A stretch of 64,000 nt of DNA from Mycobacterium sp. ITM-2016-00318 (GTDB lineage: Bacteria; Actinomycetota; Actinomycetes; Mycobacteriales; Mycobacteriaceae), in the NCBI RefSeq assembly GCF_002968285.2, contig NZ_CP134400.1, positions 744,001 to 808,000 of the forward strand. Direction: 5' to 3'. Every line of letters begins with the position of its first letter. The stretch's first letter is position 1. The position numbers were made by a program, and so were the translations under genes. Below the pieces are notes generated by a model. That model saw nothing but the letters and a program-made list of their open reading frames with translations, was not told the origin of the DNA and searched no databases. Below, in pieces: positions 23,782-31,794 of this stretch.

Positions 23782-24983
23782 CGGGCCTGCGCGGCGAGGC
23801 CGCCATCGTCGGCATCGCCGAACTGCCCGCTGAGAAGAAGCAGAGCGCACCGCCGTCGTTCACCCTTGATCAATACGCGCGGCTCGCGAAGATGGTGATC
23901 GAGGATGCGGGTGTGGATCCCGTTGTCGTGAACGGTCTTTCGACGCACGGCATCGCGGAGTCGACCATGTTCGCGCCCGCCACGCTGTCGGAGTATCTCG
24001 GGCTGCCGCTCGACTTCGGCGACCGCGTCGACCTCGGCGGTGCGACCGCGGCGGGCATGGTGTGGCGTGCCGCCGCGGCCGTCGAGCTGGGTCAGTGCGA
24101 CGCGGTCCTCGTCGTCATGCCCGGATCGACCGAGATTCCCCGATCGGAGGCCAAGCCCGGCCGAACGCTGAGCTGGTTCGGCGCGTCGAGCAATAACTAC
24201 GGGTCGCCGCAGGCGGAGTTCGAGATCCCGTACGGCAATGTCGGGCAGAACGGCCCGTACGCGCAGATCGCGCAGCGCTACGGCCACGAGTTCGGTTATG
24301 ACGCAGCGGCTCTGGCCCGCATCGCGGTGCATCAGCGTGAGAATGCGTGCGCGCACCCGGGGGCCGTCTTCCACGGCAAGCCGATCACCGTCGACGACGT
24401 GCTGAACAGCCCGGTGATCGCCGACCCGATCCACATGCTCGAAACCGTGATGCGGGTGCAGGGCGGTGCGGGCGTGCTGATCGCCAACGCCGAAGTCGCC
24501 CGGGCATCCCGTCACCGGCCGGTGTGGATCAAGGGCTTCGGGGAGCACATCCGATTCAAGACACCGACCTACGCCGACGATCTTCTCCGCACGCCGATCG
24601 CACGCGCCGCCGAACGTGCGTTCTCCATGGCGGGCCTTCCCCGCTCCGACATCGACATGGCCTCGATCTACGACTGCTACACCATCACGGTGTTGATGAC
24701 GCTGGAGGACGCCGGCTTCTGCGGCAAGGGTGAGGGCATGACGTGGCTGACCGACCACGACCTGACGTTTCGCGGCGACTTCCCTGTCAACACCGCGGGC
24801 GGGCAGCTGTCCTACGGTCAGGCCGGGATGGCGGGCGGCATGCACCACGTCGTCGACGGCGCCCGTCAGGTCATGGGCCGCGCGGGCGACGCGCAGGTCG
24901 CCGACTGCAACACCGCGTTCGTCACGGGCAACGGCGGCATCATGAGCGAGCAGGTCGCGCTGATCCTCGGCGGTGATCGATGA
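23778..24983 (+). CDS. non-specific lipid-transfer protein / Ltp2-type thiolase-fold aldolase
   Basis: 401 residues from GTG overlapping the previous TGA. Thiolase-fold features: GLSTHGIAESTMFAPATLSE, GATAAGMVWRAAAAVELGQC, MPGSTEIP, RIAVHQRENACAHPGAVFHG, and the Tyr-rich MASIYDCYTITVLMTLEDAG with NTAGGQLSYGQAGMAGGMHH. It lacks the Cys nucleophile of true thiolases and resembles Ltp2, which performs retro-aldol release of a C3 side-chain unit with a DUF35 partner. The next gene encodes a free DUF35 protein, supporting that role. Confidence 0.88.
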   Translation: MTGLRGEAAIVGIAELPAEKKQSAPPSFTLDQYARLAKMVIEDAGVDPVVVNGLSTHGIAESTMFAPATLSEYLGLPLDFGDRVDLGGATAAGMVWRAAAAVELGQCDAVLVVMPGSTEIPRSEAKPGRTLSWFGASSNNYGSPQAEFEIPYGNVGQNGPYAQIAQRYGHEFGYDAAALARIAVHQRENACAHPGAVFHGKPITVDDVLNSPVIADPIHMLETVMRVQGGAGVLIANAEVARASRHRPVWIKGFGEHIRFKTPTYADDLLRTPIARAAERAFSMAGLPRSDIDMASIYDCYTITVLMTLEDAGFCGKGEGMTWLTDHDLTFRGDFPVNTAGGQLSYGQAGMAGGMHHVVDGARQVMGRAGDAQVADCNTAFVTGNGGIMSEQVALILGGDR

Positions 24984-25420
24984 GCGCGCCGCTGCCGGAG
25001 CCGACTCCGGTGTCGCAGCCGTTCTGGGATGCGTTGCGCCAGCGCAGATTACTGATTCAGTACTCGCCGTCGACGGGCCGCTACGTGTTCTACCCGCGGA
25101 CGCTGGCGCCGGGGACGCTTGCCGACGACCTCGAGTGGCGTGAGATCGACGGCGCCGGATCGCTGTACACCTTCACCGTCGCGCACAAACCGACCGGTCC
25201 GCCGTGGGCGGAGAAGCTGCCGCAGCTGCTGGCGGTCGTCGAGTGGGACGTCGGGCCGAAGGTCAGCACGGAACTCGTAGACGTCGAGCCCGACGACATC
25301 CGAATCGGGATGCGGGTCGAGCCGGTGTTCGTCGATGTGCCCGATGCGGGCGTCACGCTGTTGAAGTATCGGTCGGCTTCGGAGCGAGGCTTGTCCGAGC
25401 GACCAGGCAGCCATGTTTGA
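24980..25420 (+). CDS. DUF35 OB-fold protein lacking the zinc-ribbon cysteines
   Basis: 146 residues: QPFWDALRQRRLLIQYSPST, GRYVFYPRTLAPGTLADDLE, REIDGAGSLYTFTVAHKPTG, then an OB strand VGPKVSTELVDVEPDDIRIG. DUF35 proteins normally carry a four-Cys rubredoxin-like knuckle before the OB fold. Here the positions read QYSPSTGRYVFYPR and no cysteine occurs in the entire protein. In the cholesterol system this domain is fused to ChsH2 and docks on Ltp2; here it is a separate gene overlapping the Ltp gene by 4 nt. Confidence 0.88.
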   Translation: MSAPLPEPTPVSQPFWDALRQRRLLIQYSPSTGRYVFYPRTLAPGTLADDLEWREIDGAGSLYTFTVAHKPTGPPWAEKLPQLLAVVEWDVGPKVSTELVDVEPDDIRIGMRVEPVFVDVPDAGVTLLKYRSASERGLSERPGSHV

Positions 25421-27017
25421 GACGGTGCAGCAGCTACTGCGATCGCGGATGGACGACGACGGCATCGCGATGCTGCACGGCGACAGGACGTGGACGTGGC
25501 GCGAACACCTTGCCGAAGCAGCGGCTGAGGCGTCGGCGCTCCTCGATGTGGCGGACGCGTCGCGGCCCATGCACGTCGGCGCGCTGCTGGGGAATACGCC
25601 CGCGATGCTGCGGTCGATGGCCGCGGCGGCGCTCGGCGGCTACGTGCTGTGCGGGATCAACACGACGCGCCGCGGCGACGGGCTGGCCGCCGACATCCGG
25701 CGAGCGGACTGCCAGTTGGTGCTCGCCGACGCCGAGCACATGCCGCTGCTCGACGGCCTCGATCTCGGCGGTGCGACGGTCATCGAGGTCGACGGGCCCG
25801 GCTACCGCGCAGCTGTCGAATCCGCGGAACCGCTTGTACCGCATCGTGAAGTCGAGGGCATGGACCCCGTCGTCATGCTGTTCACGTCGGGCACAAGCGG
25901 CGACCCGAAGGCCGTGCGGTTCGCACACGCGATGGCGGTGCTGTGCGGCGCGAGCCTGGCCGAGCGTTTCGAGCTGACCGCCGACGACGTCTGCTACCTG
26001 TCGATGCCGCTGTTCCACTCCAACGGAGTGGCGGCGGGCTGGGCGGTGGCACTGGCGTGCGGCGCGGCGATGGTGCCGGAGAAGTTCTCGCCGTCACGGT
26101 TCCTGTCCGACATCCGCCGCTACGGCGCGACGTACATGAACTATGTCGGCAAGCCGCTGGCGCTGGTGTTGGGCACCGTCGAGAAGCCCGACGACGCCGA
26201 CAACACGTTGAAGGCGGCGTTCGGCAACGAGGCGACCGAGCGCGACGTCGAGGAGTTCGCGCGGCGGTTCGGGTGCCGGGTGGTGGACAGCTTCGGCTCG
26301 AGCGAGTTCGCGGTCGTCGTGATGCGCGAGGACGGCTGCCCGTCGGGGTCGATCGGCAAGGGCTATCCGGGCGTCAGCGTCTACCACCCGGAAACGGTGA
26401 CAGAATGCGCGCCAGCGGTTTTCGACGAGCACGGCGCGCTGACCAACTTCAACGAGGCGGTCGGTGAGCTTGTCAACACCTACGGTGTCGGCGGCTTCAC
26501 CGGCTACTACAACGACGAGGCCGCGACTCAGCAGCGGATGCGGCACGGCATGTACTGGTCGGGCGATCTGGCCTACCGCGACAAGGACGGCTGGATCTAC
26601 CTGGCCGGTCGCACCGCGGACTGGATGCGGGTCGACGGGGAGAACCTCGCTGCGGGCCCGATCGAGCGGATCCTGCAGCGGCTACCGGAGGTCAACCACG
26701 TCGCGGTGTACGCGGTGCCCGACGAGCGCGTCGGCGATCAGGTGATGGCGGCCGTCGTCCTCAATGACCGAGCCACGTTGTCGCCAAGGCGGTTCGAGGA
26801 GTTCTTGGCGTCGCAGCCTGACCTGTCACCGAAGGCATGGCCCAGATTTGTGCGCATCAACGACGCGCTGCCGCAGACGGCGACCAACAAGATCCTCAAG
26901 CGCGCGCTGATCGGTGAAGGCGTGAGCGCGGGCGACGGCGTGCTGTGGGAACGCGAGCCGAGAGGCCGCCGCTACTCAGCGATTTCGGCGCGCTCGCGTG
27001 CGCTCACCGTCGATTAG
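25413..27017 (+). CDS. acyl-CoA synthetase (FadD17-like)
   Basis: 534 residues overlapping the DUF35 gene by 8 nt. The adenylate motif MLFTSGTSGDPKAVRF, YLSMPLFHSNGVAAGW, GSSEFAVVV, YWSGDLAYRDKDGWIYLAGR and the final TATNKILKRAL mark an ANL ligase. The domain order and short N-terminus fit the FadD17/FadD19 group that activates steroid side-chain acids. It should supply the CoA thioester to the preceding five gene products. The last 10 residues are encoded by a palindrome. Confidence 0.9.
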   Translation: MFETVQQLLRSRMDDDGIAMLHGDRTWTWREHLAEAAAEASALLDVADASRPMHVGALLGNTPAMLRSMAAAALGGYVLCGINTTRRGDGLAADIRRADCQLVLADAEHMPLLDGLDLGGATVIEVDGPGYRAAVESAEPLVPHREVEGMDPVVMLFTSGTSGDPKAVRFAHAMAVLCGASLAERFELTADDVCYLSMPLFHSNGVAAGWAVALACGAAMVPEKFSPSRFLSDIRRYGATYMNYVGKPLALVLGTVEKPDDADNTLKAAFGNEATERDVEEFARRFGCRVVDSFGSSEFAVVVMREDGCPSGSIGKGYPGVSVYHPETVTECAPAVFDEHGALTNFNEAVGELVNTYGVGGFTGYYNDEAATQQRMRHGMYWSGDLAYRDKDGWIYLAGRTADWMRVDGENLAAGPIERILQRLPEVNHVAVYAVPDERVGDQVMAAVVLNDRATLSPRRFEEFLASQPDLSPKAWPRFVRINDALPQTATNKILKRALIGEGVSAGDGVLWEREPRGRRYSAISARSRALTVD

Positions 27018-27029
27018 CGCGCCGAAATC
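26981..27029. repeat. 14-bp perfect inverted repeat at the convergent fadD / P450 ends
   Basis: GATTTCGGCGCGCT (26981-26994) and AGCGCGCCGAAATC (27016-27029) flank a 21-nt loop. The right arm contains the fadD stop codon, and the P450 gene ends 6 bp further on. It could end both transcripts, but its length and its absorption into the fadD coding end suggest a dispersed REP-like element. Confidence 0.8.
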
Positions 27030-27034
27030 ACAAT

Positions 27035-28288
27035 TCAGCGGTATTCGACCTGCCAGTGCTTGATGCCATTGATCATGCTGTGCCGCAGCCGCTCGGGCGC
27101 GGCGACCGGTGTCAGGTCGGGGATGTGGTCGGCGATCGCGTTGAACATCAGGTCGATGGTCATCCGTGCGAGGTTGGCGCCGACGCAGTAATGCGCACCC
27201 GTGCCGCCGAATCCGAGGTGCGGGTTCGGGTCTCGCGTGATGTCGAACGCGTACGGGTCGTCGAAGACGTCCTCGTCGAAGTTCGCCGAACGGTAGAAGA
27301 GAACCAGCCGCTGGCCCTTCTTGATCTTCACGCCGCCGAGCTCGGTGTCGACCAGCGCCGTGCGCTGGAACGCGGTGATCGGCGAGGCCCAGCGGATGAT
27401 CTCGTCGGCGGCGGTCTTCGGCCGCTGCGCCTTGAACAGCTCCCACTGCTCGGGGAACTCGGTGAACGCCATCATGCCCTGGGTGATGGAGTTGCGCGTC
27501 GTTTCGTTACCCGCCACCGTCAACGTCACGACGAACATGCCGAACTCGGCCTCGGTGAGATTGCCCTCGGCTTCGGAGTCGATCAGCGTGCTGACGATGT
27601 CCTCGCCCGGCTCCTCCTTCTTGCGCGCCGCCAATTGCATGGCATACCAGATCAACTCGGCCGTCGACTCCAGCGGGTTGAAGTCGGCGAACTCGGGATC
27701 CTCCTCGCCGCCGATCATCTGGTTCGTCCAGTCGAAGAGCTTGCCCCGGTCCTCCAGCGGCACACCGAGCAGCTCGGCGATGGCCTGCAGCGGCAGCTCG
27801 GCGGCGACCTGGAGAACGAAGTCGCCGGCGCCCTCCGCAGCTGCCTCCTCGGCGATGCGCTGCGCACGCTCGCTGAGTTCGGCGCGCAGCCGCTCGACGG
27901 CCCGCGGCGTGAACCCGCGGGAGATGATCTTGCGCAGCCGGGTGTGCTCGGGGTCGTCCATCATGATCAGAGACAGGGCGCCGGCCTCGATCTGACCGCC
28001 GCCGCCGGTCACCTTGTAGCGCGGCACGATCGACTTCTTCGCCGACGAGAACACGTCGCTGCGCAGTGAGACCTCGCGGACGTCGCGGTGCTTGCTCACC
28101 ACCCAGAAGCCGCCGTCGCCGAACCCGCCCACATCGGGCGGCTGTTCGTTCCACCAGATCGGCTCGGTGCGGCGAACCTCGGCGAACTCCTCCATCGGCA
28201 GCCGGGAGGCGTAGATCTCGTGATCGGTGAAGTCGAAGCCCGGCGGCAGGTTGGGGGTGGCGTGCTCGCGAGGAGCGGATGGGCACAT
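27035..28288 (-). CDS. CYP125-family cytochrome P450 (sterol C26/27 monooxygenase type)
   Basis: 417 residues. The N-terminus NLPPGFDFTDHEIYASRLPM, the block IWWNEQPPDVGGFGDGGFWV, the I-helix VAGNETTRNSITQGMMAF, ITAFQRTALVDTELGGVKIK and the heme loop HLGFGGTGAHYCVGANLARM follow M. tuberculosis CYP125 nearly residue for residue. CYP125 oxidises the terminal methyl of cholesterol or cholestenone to the acid, starting side-chain breakdown. This copy is convergent with the seven-gene operon and divergent from the esterase gene, so it is probably a paralogue with its own sterol preference. Confidence 0.92.
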   Translation of the reverse strand: MCPSAPREHATPNLPPGFDFTDHEIYASRLPMEEFAEVRRTEPIWWNEQPPDVGGFGDGGFWVVSKHRDVREVSLRSDVFSSAKKSIVPRYKVTGGGGQIEAGALSLIMMDDPEHTRLRKIISRGFTPRAVERLRAELSERAQRIAEEAAAEGAGDFVLQVAAELPLQAIAELLGVPLEDRGKLFDWTNQMIGGEEDPEFADFNPLESTAELIWYAMQLAARKKEEPGEDIVSTLIDSEAEGNLTEAEFGMFVVTLTVAGNETTRNSITQGMMAFTEFPEQWELFKAQRPKTAADEIIRWASPITAFQRTALVDTELGGVKIKKGQRLVLFYRSANFDEDVFDDPYAFDITRDPNPHLGFGGTGAHYCVGANLARMTIDLMFNAIADHIPDLTPVAAPERLRHSMINGIKHWQVEYR

Positions 28289-28354
28289 GCCGTAACCTCC
28301 TCAGGCTCGCTTTCGGTGATCGTAGCCAGCGATCGTGCACTACCGTTGCCGAAC

Positions 28355-29302
28355 ATGGACGATGGCGTGCAGAAGTTCATGCAGGCCACCAACGACGCGT
28401 TTCCCGCCGTGGAGACCATGACCGCCCATGAGGCGCGCGCGTTTCTGGCTGGGCGACGCCTGGCGGTCACCAACCTCGGCGATGTGGCCAGCGCCGACGA
28501 CCGCACGATCCCCGGCCCTGACGGCGACCTGCGGGTCCGGATCTACCGCCCGCACGGGTCCGCAGGCCCGCGGCCCGCCGTGGTGTTCGCGCACGGTGGC
28601 GGCTTCGTCCTCTGCGACCTCGACTCGCACGACGGCTTCTGCCGGGCGATGTCGCGGTACACCGAAGCCGTCGTCGTCTCGGTGGACTATCGCCTCGCGC
28701 CCGAGCACCGCGCACCGGCGGCCGCGGAGGACGTGTTCGCCGCCTTCGGCTGGGTGGCGAACCACGCCGACGAACTCGGCGTCGACCCGTCGCGGGTGCT
28801 CGTCGCCGGCGACAGCGCAGGCGGCAATCTCGCTGCGGTCACCGCGCTGATGTGTCGCGAACGCGGCGCGCCGATGCCCGCCGGCCAGGTGCTGCTGTAT
28901 CCGGCCATCGAGCCGTTCTTCGACACCGAGAGCTACCGCATGTACTCCACCGGCTACGTCAACACCCGCGACGCGATGCAGTACTACTGGCGGGAGTACC
29001 TCGACGACAAGATGCCGTCGCCGGAGTACCTGGTGGCACCCGCGCGGGCCGAATCGCATGACGGCCTGCCGCCCGCGGTGATGGTGACGGCCGGGTTCGA
29101 CGTGCTGCAGAGCGAGGGCGGCTCGTATGCTCAACGGCTTCGTGCCGCCAATGTGCCTGTGCTGCATCGCGATTACCCCGGCCTCTTCCACGGCTTCGTG
29201 ACGATGATGCAGTTCCGCGCCGGTGAGGCCGCGCGTGAATTGCTGTGGTTCGACATGCGGCGACTGCTGGCGGTCAACGAGCTCGCGGGAGTCGAGGCAT
29301 GA
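28355..29302 (+). CDS. HSL-family alpha/beta hydrolase (esterase/lipase)
   Basis: 315 residues. Oxyanion motif AHGGGFVLCD, nucleophile elbow VAGDSAGGNLAAVTAL, catalytic Asp in GFDVLQSEG and His in PGLFHGFVTMM. The ATG follows TACCGT by 8 nt with no ribosome site, so the mRNA may be leaderless. Earlier in-frame starts fall inside the divergent P450 gene. The stop overlaps the Baeyer-Villiger gene start by 4 nt, suggesting the esterase cleaves the ester that enzyme makes. Confidence 0.9.
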   Translation: MDDGVQKFMQATNDAFPAVETMTAHEARAFLAGRRLAVTNLGDVASADDRTIPGPDGDLRVRIYRPHGSAGPRPAVVFAHGGGFVLCDLDSHDGFCRAMSRYTEAVVVSVDYRLAPEHRAPAAAEDVFAAFGWVANHADELGVDPSRVLVAGDSAGGNLAAVTALMCRERGAPMPAGQVLLYPAIEPFFDTESYRMYSTGYVNTRDAMQYYWREYLDDKMPSPEYLVAPARAESHDGLPPAVMVTAGFDVLQSEGGSYAQRLRAANVPVLHRDYPGLFHGFVTMMQFRAGEAARELLWFDMRRLLAVNELAGVEA

Positions 29303-30888
29303 GGTACGACGCGATCGTCATCGGCGCCGGGTTCGCCGGTCTGTACGCGGTGCACCGCTGCCTGTCGGAGGGCCTGTCGGTGCTGGGCATCGAGGCGGCG
29401 CCGAGCGTCGGCGGCACCTGGTACTGGAACCGCTACCCCGGCGCGCGCTGCGACGTCGAAAGCGTCGACTACTCCTACTCGTTCGACGAGAACCTGCAGA
29501 GCGAATGGTCGTGGACCGAGCGCTTCGCGGCGCAGCCGGAAATCCTCGCCTACCTCGACCACGTCGCCGACCGGTTCGACCTGCGCGGGCACTACCGGTT
29601 CGGCACCGAGGTCGTCGGCGCGCAGTTCGACGCGGGCGAGTGGCTGGTGCGGACGTCGACGGGGGAGGAGCACCGCGCCCGCTTCCTGCTGTGCGCGACG
29701 GGCTGCCTTTCGGCGGTGAACCGGCCCGACATCGCGGGCGTCGACGACTTCGCGGGCGACCTCTATTACACAGCGGCGTGGCCGCGCGAGGACCCGCCAT
29801 TGCGCGGCAAGAGGATCGGCCTCATCGGCACCGGCTCGTCCGGTATCCAGGTGACGCCGATCCTCGCCGAACAGGCCGAGTCGCTGGTCGTGTTCCAACG
29901 TTCGCCGAACTACACGATCCCGATGCCGAACTATCCGTGGTCGGACGAGGACCTGCAGCGCATCCGGCGGGAGTATCCGGAGCGCAGGAAGCGTTCGGCG
30001 TATGCGGGCGCGGGCACACCGCACGGTACGTTTCACAAGACCGCGCTCGACGCCGGTCCCGAGGAGCGGCTCGAGGCGATGTGGGCGCGCTGGCGCGACG
30101 GCGGCGTGCTCTTTGCCAAGACGTTCCCCGATCAGGGTTCGGTGCTCGCTGCCAACGACATCGCGCGGCAGTTCGCCGAGGACCGCATCCGTGACATCGT
30201 CGACGACGCCACCGTCGCCGAGGACCTGATCCCCACCGATCACCCGATCGGAACGAAACGCATCTGCACCGACGCGGGCTACTACGCGACGTTCAACCGC
30301 GACAACGTCCGGCTGGTCAACCTGCGACGGGAACCGATCGAGGCCATCGTCGCGCACGGCGTTCGCACGAGCGAGGCGACCTATGACTGCGATGTCCTCG
30401 TTTTCGCAACGGGTTTCGACGCGCTGACGGGTGCGATGACGCGCATCGATCCGGTCGGGCCTTACGGCGACCGGCTTTCGGAGCTGTGGGCGGACGGTCC
30501 GGTCACCTTCCTCGGGGTGATGATGCCGCGGCTGCCGAACCTGTTCAGCTTCAGCGGGCCGGGCAGCCCGTCGGTGCTGGCGAACATGGTGCTGCACGCC
30601 GAGGTGCAGGTCGATTGGGCGGTCGAACTCATGGTGGAAGCCAGGCGGCACGGGATCGCCGAGGTCGAGCCGCGCCGCGATGCCGCCGAGGCCTGGACCG
30701 CCCACGTCGCCGAGGTGGCCGAGCGGACGCTGTTCCCCAAGGCGCGGTCTTCGTGGTACCTGGGCTCCAACATCGACGGCAAGAAGCGTGTCTTCATGCC
30801 GTACATCGGTGGCTTCGGCAAGTACCGCACGTCGCTGGAAGATGTTGCGGCACAGGGATATCCGGGAATGGTGCTGACGACGCGCTGA
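29299..30888 (+). CDS. type I Baeyer-Villiger-like flavin monooxygenase with a variant fingerprint
   Basis: 529 residues. FAD site AIVIGAGFAGLYAVHRCL, GGTWYWNRYPGARCDVES, second Rossmann site IGLIGTGSSGIQVTP and the later ATGFDALTGAM and LPNLFSFSGPGSPSVLANMV are those of type I BVMOs. The family fingerprint FxGxxxHxxxWP reads FAGDLYYTAAWP, so the central His is Tyr. The enzyme would use NADPH and O2 to turn a ketone into an ester; the overlapped esterase gene fits that order. The substrate may be a steroid ketone given the neighbourhood. Confidence 0.9.
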   Translation: MRYDAIVIGAGFAGLYAVHRCLSEGLSVLGIEAAPSVGGTWYWNRYPGARCDVESVDYSYSFDENLQSEWSWTERFAAQPEILAYLDHVADRFDLRGHYRFGTEVVGAQFDAGEWLVRTSTGEEHRARFLLCATGCLSAVNRPDIAGVDDFAGDLYYTAAWPREDPPLRGKRIGLIGTGSSGIQVTPILAEQAESLVVFQRSPNYTIPMPNYPWSDEDLQRIRREYPERRKRSAYAGAGTPHGTFHKTALDAGPEERLEAMWARWRDGGVLFAKTFPDQGSVLAANDIARQFAEDRIRDIVDDATVAEDLIPTDHPIGTKRICTDAGYYATFNRDNVRLVNLRREPIEAIVAHGVRTSEATYDCDVLVFATGFDALTGAMTRIDPVGPYGDRLSELWADGPVTFLGVMMPRLPNLFSFSGPGSPSVLANMVLHAEVQVDWAVELMVEARRHGIAEVEPRRDAAEAWTAHVAEVAERTLFPKARSSWYLGSNIDGKKRVFMPYIGGFGKYRTSLEDVAAQGYPGMVLTTR

Positions 30889-31091
30889 CAGCAGCCGAGA
30901 CACGCGCGAGGCGTCGGACCGACACGAATCACCGGCCTGCGCGACGGGGTGTAGGCTTGAGTTTCGGCACTTCATCTCTGCAGTGTCGGGAATGACTGGC
31001 CGCCGTGATCGATCAGCTTGCGAACCGAACGCTGTTCGCGCTCGTCACTCCATACGGTCAGCGCGCAACAAACCTCAAAGGAATTTGATTT

Positions 31092-31226
31092 ATGGATTCA
31101 TCCGATCTGTTCTCGCATCCCGTTAAGCACGAGACGGTTCCCAAAAGCGACGCGTCGTCGGAGGAAGTGCAGTCACCTGCCTTCTCCGATGCCACTCCGC
31201 CGTCGAGTGAACCGCGACAGTCGTGA
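31092..31226 (+). CDS. 44-codon frame coupled to the third DUF5994 gene
   Basis: MDSSDLFSHPVKHETVPKSD continues for 24 more residues, Ser/Pro/Glu-rich and hydrophilic. AAAGGA stands 9 nt before the ATG. The TGA overlaps the DUF5994 GTG as GTGA, and that GTG has no ribosome site of its own. It may be a real small protein or only a leader for coupled translation. Confidence 0.5.
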   Translation: MDSSDLFSHPVKHETVPKSDASSEEVQSPAFSDATPPSSEPRQS

Positions 31227-31726
31227 ATGGGTTGACGGGAACGCGGCGGTTGGCGCGGCCCGTCAGACTGACCCTCGCCGGGCAACTCGGCGGTGACATC
31301 GACGGCGCATGGTGGCCCTACTCGAATTCGGTGGCACAGGAGCTTCCCGGGCTGATCGAGGGCCTTCACGAGCCACTCGGCGAGATTGTCGACATCCGCA
31401 TCAACTGGCCGGTCACCGAGGGCCCGCTTGACCTCGAGACGCTGGTCGGAGGCACGCGCCGGGTGGTGACGACTACGTGCAGGCGGATGCGCCTCATGCA
31501 TGTGGACGGCAGGCGCGGTTGCGCGAGACTGCTGGTCGTGCCGCATATGACGTCGACAGACCTCGGCGGGCTGGTCATGCGTGGTGCAGCGGCGATGCCT
31601 GTGCTCGGGCTCGAGCGGGACAGCCGAATGTTCGCGACAGCCGAACTCGTCGTCCGCACCGCCCAGGTGGAAAGCGCTCAGTGGGTCGCGCGGATGCGCA
31701 GCGCGGAGACCGTCAGCGGGTCCTGA
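31223..31726 (+). CDS. DUF5994-like protein (third copy)
   Basis: 167 residues: NGLTGTRRLARPVRLTLAGQ, LGGDIDGAWWPYSNSVAQEL, PLGEIVDIRINWPVTEGPLD, GRRGCARLLVVPHMTSTDLG, QVESAQWVARMRS. It aligns without obvious gaps to the copy at 16570, so they arose by duplication after splitting from the 13026 type. Function unknown. The next gene is a DUF1206 membrane protein 68 bp downstream. Confidence 0.82.
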   Translation: MNGLTGTRRLARPVRLTLAGQLGGDIDGAWWPYSNSVAQELPGLIEGLHEPLGEIVDIRINWPVTEGPLDLETLVGGTRRVVTTTCRRMRLMHVDGRRGCARLLVVPHMTSTDLGGLVMRGAAAMPVLGLERDSRMFATAELVVRTAQVESAQWVARMRSAETVSGS

Positions 31727-31794
31727 ATCGCGGATAGTTTCGGTGACCGCTGGCCGGTTCCGACGCGCGCGGTGGTGGGTACTTCCGCTGCACA

